Assembly: GCF_033568475.1 (NCBI RefSeq)
Contig: NC_133123.1
Location: 3,720,001 to 3,784,000 of the forward strand
Length of the DNA stretch: 64,000 nt
Direction: 5' to 3'
From: Henckelia pumila
Taxonomy: Eukaryota; Streptophyta; Magnoliopsida; Lamiales; Gesneriaceae
A program made the position numbers and the translations under genes. Shown in pieces: positions 58,835-64,000 of this stretch (the stretch's first letter is position 1; the number at the start of each line of letters is the position of its first letter). The notes under the pieces are model-generated. The model was not told the origin of the DNA, searched no databases, and worked only from the letters and a program-made list of their open reading frames with translations.

Positions 58835-59490
58835 TGTGTAATGAGGGGAGGATGTGAAACCCTGGTGTTTAAGGGTTACAAATATTAAAATCTTGGTTTT
58901 AATTGATTTGATTATGGGTAAACCTTCAAACTTTATTTTAACTCTCTAATCATAATTTTCTTTATTTTAATTCCCTAATGGTCCCCATTTTTGAATTAAA
59001 TATTATTTAGCAATTAATTCTTTGTACGTGGCATTGTTAACCTATCGAACCAGTCTCGGTCATGCAAGACTATCAGTTACGCAAGGTTTCCAACCGATAT
59101 ACTCTGAATTAGGGTCCAACATGCTTTCGTAAGATGAAATAAATTCAAATACCTCTTTGACCAAAATGTTGTCGGGTCATACCTGCCGAGTTTTACGAAG
59201 TGCTCCTCACACTCCAACCATGCAGTCGCAACAGATGGTTTCTGCACAAGCTACTTCAACGACACCCAGCACAGCCTTAATTCATTTTCTACCTTAAGAC
59301 ATATGGTATATAAATTTAATTATAAAATATGAGCATGAAAGAACAAGAGGCTTTAAAGAAATTATTCAGACATGATATTATTACATAAATCAACTCCTTT
59401 GAAGAGGAGAAGACAACTTGTTTAGCTACTCATAGTAGCCTTGTTCTTGTAATACATAAAGAAAACTTAATACAATAGAGAGAGAAATAT
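58835..59490. other. DDL 5' flank and edge of the viral fossil
   Basis: The first part is the DDL promoter. Somewhere between about 59.0 and 59.5 kb the pararetrovirus sequence begins; I cannot fix the join. Confidence 0.4.
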
Positions 59491-59499
59491 TACAACAAT

Positions 59500-59760
59500 T
59501 TATTTGTAAGAAAACTGAAGGGAATGATCGATGTCTTCAGCTTCCTTGAACGCTTGTATTTATAGCTGAGGTTCCACTCGTTTCACCGAGAAACTTCAGG
59601 GAATCTTACAGCTATCTTCTCTTTCTTTATGCCATTATTGATGACATCTTTTACTAGTGGAGGAGGCAGTTGTCTTGTATTTTTTATGTCATTATTGATG
59701 ACATCTTTTACTAGTGGAGGAATCACATGTCTGCCACTTTCTTTTGGCTTTATTCTCCTC
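59500..59760 (-). promoter_or_regulatory. Intergenic promoter region of the viral fossil
   Basis: On the minus strand a TATAAATA box lies near 59565-59572, followed by AATAAA near 59507-59512. A direct repeat of about 32 bases (containing GATGTCATCAATAATG on the minus strand) occurs at 59633-59664 and 59690-59721, period 57. The layout matches caulimovirus full-length-transcript promoters with upstream repeats. Confidence 0.6.
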
Positions 59761-61147
59761 ACATGCCTGCTTTATTGTTGTCGGGGCATCTTTTGCTTTT
59801 GAAGTAGGCCCCTGTGAAAACGCATCTTTGGTGGTCCTTGTCCACCTTTGCTTGTCTCGGAAAAATCTTTTTGATCCATTCGGGGTCTGAAGTTTTTTTC
59901 GAATTTTGGCTCCTTCTGGTTGGGACACTCTGGGCAGATGTTCTCTGACCATCTTCCGATATGAGCCATGTTACAAAATTTTTGGCGAGTCTCTTTACTC
60001 CCCGGTAGCTTGTTGTTCCATAAAAAGTTTTTCTTTTTTTCGAAGAGTTCTTCCGCAAAAGCCGTAGTTTTTTCCTGTCATTGTGTTTAACAAGAATGAT
60101 CCGTTCACAGAATTCTGATAAAAATTTGAACAAAAACTTGACCTTGTCCATCTCGGTGAGACAAACCCAAATACCCCATGCCCTTCTGGTTGAGATTTCA
60201 TTTTCTCCAAAAGTGGACACTAATGGTATTTCCTCAGGAATAGGGTCCTTAATGAATCTTTGATTATTCATGTCAGGTCTCCTTAGCTTGATGAAATGAA
60301 AGGGTTCGTGTGATCCTTTCCCTGTTGGTTCTGGAGCTGCACTAAAGAAATATAATTCAAGCACATCTCCTCTGAACAAATGGTCGTTATTTGCCCATGT
60401 TTCTTGGACTGCTTCCTGAATCCATTTGGGTAAATGTGATATCTCCGGGAAGCTTGGTGACGTTGTATAAACTGAGGCCAAGGCTCCAAATTCATACAAA
60501 AGCTTTACATCCTTAGGATTGACATTGTTTTTTAGCCATATCCTTGGATATATCCCTGCAACATCAACCCTGCAAGTGTTAGGGTTAATTTCACTTCTTG
60601 TACTTAATTTCTCCCACCTCTGTTGATAAACCTGAAATGGAGAAATAATAGCTGGATTAGTATCGATCTTAGATTTGCCCTTGTCAGTGTTGGGCCTAAG
60701 ATTGATCTCTTCCTCTTTTACCCCAGAGGCGGAGGGTTGACTTGATGAGGAATCCTCATCAATTGTTGCTTCATCTAGATCATCAAAAGCTGATGATAGA
60801 TTAACACTTGTTTCTTGAGTTTTAGCTTCCTCAACATCTTGTTTTCCAACCGGTGGTTGTATTTTTTGTTTTTGTAAAACCAATGGTTTTAGCATATCTT
60901 GTTTATGAGAAACCAATGGTTTCTCTATGGCCTTCACAATTGGCCCTTGAATAGCAGCCCATAGTTGTGTTTGAGCTTGCATGCATCCTGTAATTCGATT
61001 AGATACTTTGATCCGATCAGCTTGTTGTAACATGCCGGCCATTTCAGCATTAATGGCTAACTGGTTGAACTCGATTTGAAGCAACCCAAGGTGTTCCCTG
61101 AGATACCTCTGCATTTTCATGATGGAATCCACGTCACTGCCTTCCAT
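59759..61147 (-). mobile_element. Second frame of the viral fossil, function unknown
   Basis: A 462-residue open frame that overlaps the end of the polymerase frame by 14 bases, as expected for coupled frames in two-frame caulimovirids. The N-terminus is helical and probably coiled (MQRYLREHLGLLQIEF); the middle is acidic (SSAFDDLDEATIDEDSSSS) and the C-terminus basic. I cannot assign a function. Confidence 0.7.
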
Positions 61148-63011
61148 CTCTTGTTAAGAAATCTGCAAGAATATTTTCATGAGATTTAATAATAACAATA
61201 TCAAAAATATAATTTTGACATAATGCTTGCCATCTTAATAACCTAGCTTTCTCAGGTTTAGATTCAATCTTATTTTTTAAGAAAGCTTTTACCTGAGTGT
61301 TATCAACCTTTAGCGTGAATTTTTTAGCAAGTAAAAATAATGGCCATTTTTCGAACGCCCTTTTAACTGCATAAAATTCTTTTTCGTTGATATGCCATCT
61401 GATGGCCTCTGATTCTGAAAAAAGACCGCTACAGTATCTGCATGGTATTTCTCCATTCGAAGTGATCTTGGTAAGGACTGCTGCCCACCAATCGTCACTA
61501 GCATCCGTAAATAAAACCAGATCATCTTCATCTTCGGGTATAACCATTTTTGGGAGATTCTTACATATCTCCTTTAATTGGTTTACCCCTTGAGTATGGT
61601 CTTCGGTCCATATAAACCTAGCATCCTTTTTTAACAAAGGCCTGAACACCTTTCTGTACATTGCTAGGTTGTTAATGAACATCCCTGCGAAATTAACTAC
61701 TCCAAGAAAACTCTGGAGTTGTTTTATGTCTTTGATTTTATCTGAAAAATTGTTTACCTTTTCCACAATATGGGGTTGTAGAATTATTCCAGTTTCATCA
61801 ATCTCAATACCAAGGAATTCAATTTTCCTTGTTGCTATGACTGCTTTCTTTTCAGATAAGACAAGTCCTTCTTGTTTACAAATTTTAGAGAAAATCTCTA
61901 AGTGTTTAACGTGTTCGTCTATATTTTTTGATGCTATAAGAATATCATCAATATAAACAAACATAAAGTTGAAATAATCTTTAAAAAGGTTATCCATCTT
62001 TCTTTGAAATATCTGGGGTGCATTAGCCAATCCCATAGGCATAACTTCCCAAATATAGTGTCCTTGTGGAGTAGAGAAGGCTGTGAATTTCTTACTGCCT
62101 TCTTCCATTCGAATCTGGTAAAATCCATACTTACAATCAAATTTTGAGAACACTCTAGCATTTCGTACACAGCTAATTAGGTGTTCTTTACTCGGTATGA
62201 AGTATCCGTCAAACTCCAGGATTTTATTAATACCTTGGTAGTTAATAACTAACCTGAGTTTCCCTCTTTTTATTTCACCATGATTTCTGACCAGAAATCC
62301 TGGGCTGCTATATGGTGAAACTCCTTCTTTGATTAGACCAAAGTCCAAATGTTCCTTGATAATTATTCTCATATCCCTTTGATCTGTTATGTTCATCGGG
62401 ATAGGCTTATATCTGACGAATTCATACTTTTTGCCTTCCTTTAAAGTAAGACTAGCTTTGAGTTGATTTCTATCCCAACATGCCAAAGGATGCTCGTTGT
62501 AACTTTCTTTGAGCCTCTTTTTGACATCTTCAAGGGATACCTTATTTTCTAACTCTATATCTCTGTGATTTAGAGTCACCTTGAGAAGCTCCATATCCTC
62601 TGTTTGGAGTTCTTGTTCTGTTGTTATTTTCAACATGGTTTCTCCAAACCTTCTTGGATCTTTCATTTTTGGGTGAAAAAATTGTCTTTTATCACCACGC
62701 TGGCTGCGAAATATTATCGAAAATTGTCGATAAAAAGCAACTTTGAGTCTTTGAACGATAATTTTATGATCACAAATTGTAGTGAACATAAGTCTTCTTG
62801 ACTCATTGTCTTGTGTGTACTTCTTAAACATTTGTAAGAAGTTATTTTCTAACAGGATATCAGCTCCTGTATCATGGAAATAGATTGGTGGTGTCTTTAC
62901 CTTGTACCAAGGTGTTTGACCTGCTCCTCCCATGAGGATTTCTGCTTGTTTTATTCCTTTGCAAAGAATTAAAATTCTTCTAGAGAAATCCCGTCCAGCA
63001 ATTTTTGGCAA
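61134..63011 (-). mobile_element. Polymerase region of the viral fossil (RT-RNase H)
   Basis: Fossil reverse transcriptase and RNase H. Visible marks: KLRLVINYQGINK, FSKFDCKYGFYQIRM, FMFVYIDDILIA, LFTDASDDWWAAVL and ILADFLTRDGR. The TDASDD and EKEFYAV segments belong to the viral RNase H. Sequence type is caulimovirid rather than Ty3. Confidence 0.88.
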
Positions 63012-64000
63012 TTCTTATTCACATTCTTCAGAGAATACTCCTCTTTTTGCTGTACAAATTTTTGCTCCCGAGTCAATATAAGCTGCAAAATATTCAGCCT
63101 TATATTGTTCATACAACATTCCTATTGGAATGTATATGGAGAAAGGACTTGTTGTCATTTTTTAAAGGGATTACTAAATGGTCCTGCCATTTTTAACAGA
63201 CTGTGTTGCAACTCAGTAATCCGATTAAGACTTTTCACCTTTAGTTTTCCTAAGGCTTCAGAAGGTAGAGTATGGTTACTTCTTTCTACTTCTTCGATGC
63301 GTCCTAGTAAATCATATTCATGACTTACTAATTTTAATAGTTGCTTCTTCCTCTGTTTGTAAACAGAGTTTTCGAATCTGTTTAAGGGATTGTCCCTTAT
63401 CCAATTCTCTTGGTTTTCCATCTCGTAGAATTTTTTATTGAATCCTCCAAGTCTTCTCTTTTGCCATAAACTCTATTTCTTTTTCAAGGCGTTTCCATGG
63501 TTTATGGTCCTCCAGAAATTCTAGGCCAAGAATGAGCTGATCCATTTCTTTTTCTCGAATTCCACAGATTTGAACTTCCAATTCTCCAATATTTATCACT
63601 CCTTGGTAAGTTCCTTTTTTTTGTTGTTTCAAATAGTAAATCGAATTACAAGGGAACTGATTCCGATGACTTGTAATTTTGAATACTATTTTCACTTCTT
63701 TCCATTCTTCTGGAGATCTAAGTTTTCATATTATAGAAAACTCCTTTTCTTCTGGTGGAATTTCTTGAATAGGAGATTTGTCCCATCTCCTACTTGTCAT
63801 TCGGTCTCATTGGAAAGATAACCTTCGGGGTTCTATTTTAAGGTCTCTGTATAGAACAGGCCTGTCTTGAATTTGAATGTCTGTTTCCTGAATTAAAGGA
63901 AACTCGATTTTTTCCGGGTATATTGCATGAGCAACTTTCCCAAATATCTCTGGAATTTCAATGAACTCATTTCTAATAAATAATTCAGAATGGTGAGTGT

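Larger units (their letters stand above)
59491..64000 (-). mobile_element. Endogenous pararetrovirus (Caulimoviridae, florendovirus-like), partial
   Basis: Fossil viral copy on the minus strand, cut by the right edge. Parts in viral order: movement-protein-like segment (63.4-64.0 kb), aspartic protease with DSGA (about 63.0-63.1 kb), reverse transcriptase with VYIDDILIA and RNase H (61.13-63.0 kb), a second open frame of unknown function, then an intergenic region with a TATA box. There is no integrase and no LTR, which separates it from Ty3. Two overlapping frames with the second downstream resemble florendoviruses. The reverse-transcriptase part and second frame are open; upstream parts seem broken in a few places. 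Age not estimated because no second copy is in view; the open frames suggest a fairly recent copy. Confidence 0.85.

Overview
The window is plant nuclear DNA. Genes are spliced with GT-AG introns, intergenic DNA is AT-rich, and several products are plant-specific: a chloroplast FAD4-type desaturase, the LHCP-targeting protein LTD, a TORTIFOLIA1-like microtubule protein, DAWDLE and 2S albumin seed-storage proteins. The methionine-rich 2S albumins resemble the sesame type, so an asterid, perhaps Lamiales, is likely. That is inference; no marker settles the species.

Layout. 1-8249: a young Ty3/gypsy chromovirus-type (Tekay-like) LTR retrotransposon on the minus strand, whose 3' LTR runs off the left edge. 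8.5-13.5 kb (+): DEAD-box helicase RH32 in eight exons. 15.2-17.0 kb (-): mitochondrial CRS2-associated-factor-like protein with two CRM domains. 17.3-18.6 kb (-): DTW-domain tRNA-uridine aminocarboxypropyltransferase. 19.6-21.4 kb (+): FAX/TMEM14 membrane protein. 21.9-25.3 kb (-): secreted protein of unknown function with a permuted papain-like hydrolase signature. 27.3-28.2 kb (+): FAD4. 29.5-32.8 kb (-): ESCRT-II subunit VPS22. 32.8-36.3 kb: a transposon-rich gap (retro-tail, hAT MITE, Helitron) and a possible small transcription unit. 37.1-41.0 kb (-): TORTIFOLIA1-like protein. 41.9-43.5 kb (-): two initiator-tRNA-like sequences flanking a dead LINE fragment. 43.7-45.1 kb (+): LTD. 46.1 and 49.4 kb (+): a pair of nearly identical 2S albumin genes with duplicated seed-type promoters. 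50.2-51.0 kb: minisatellite and longer tandem repeat with a nested SINE. 51.2-54.0 kb (-): NEPRO-like protein. 55.4-58.8 kb (-): DAWDLE. About 59.5-64.0 kb (-): endogenous caulimovirus-like fossil running off the right edge.

Most genes are housekeeping and act independently. The helicase, CAF-like and DTW genes form a block of RNA-metabolism genes; from memory the same three families lie close together on Arabidopsis chromosome 5, which suggests conserved microsynteny. NEPRO-like and DDL add two further nuclear RNA genes. The two albumins are a real functional pair, sharing G-box and RY promoter motifs.

Exon boundaries were read by hand from splice sites, reading phase and family similarity. 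Every multi-exon model keeps phase throughout. Start codons and UTRs are less certain than internal exons. The observations most worth a second look are the uncharacterised secreted hydrolase-like protein, the two odd initiator tRNAs, the young albumin duplication, the SINE nested in a tandem repeat, and several small DNA transposons with readable ends and target duplications.
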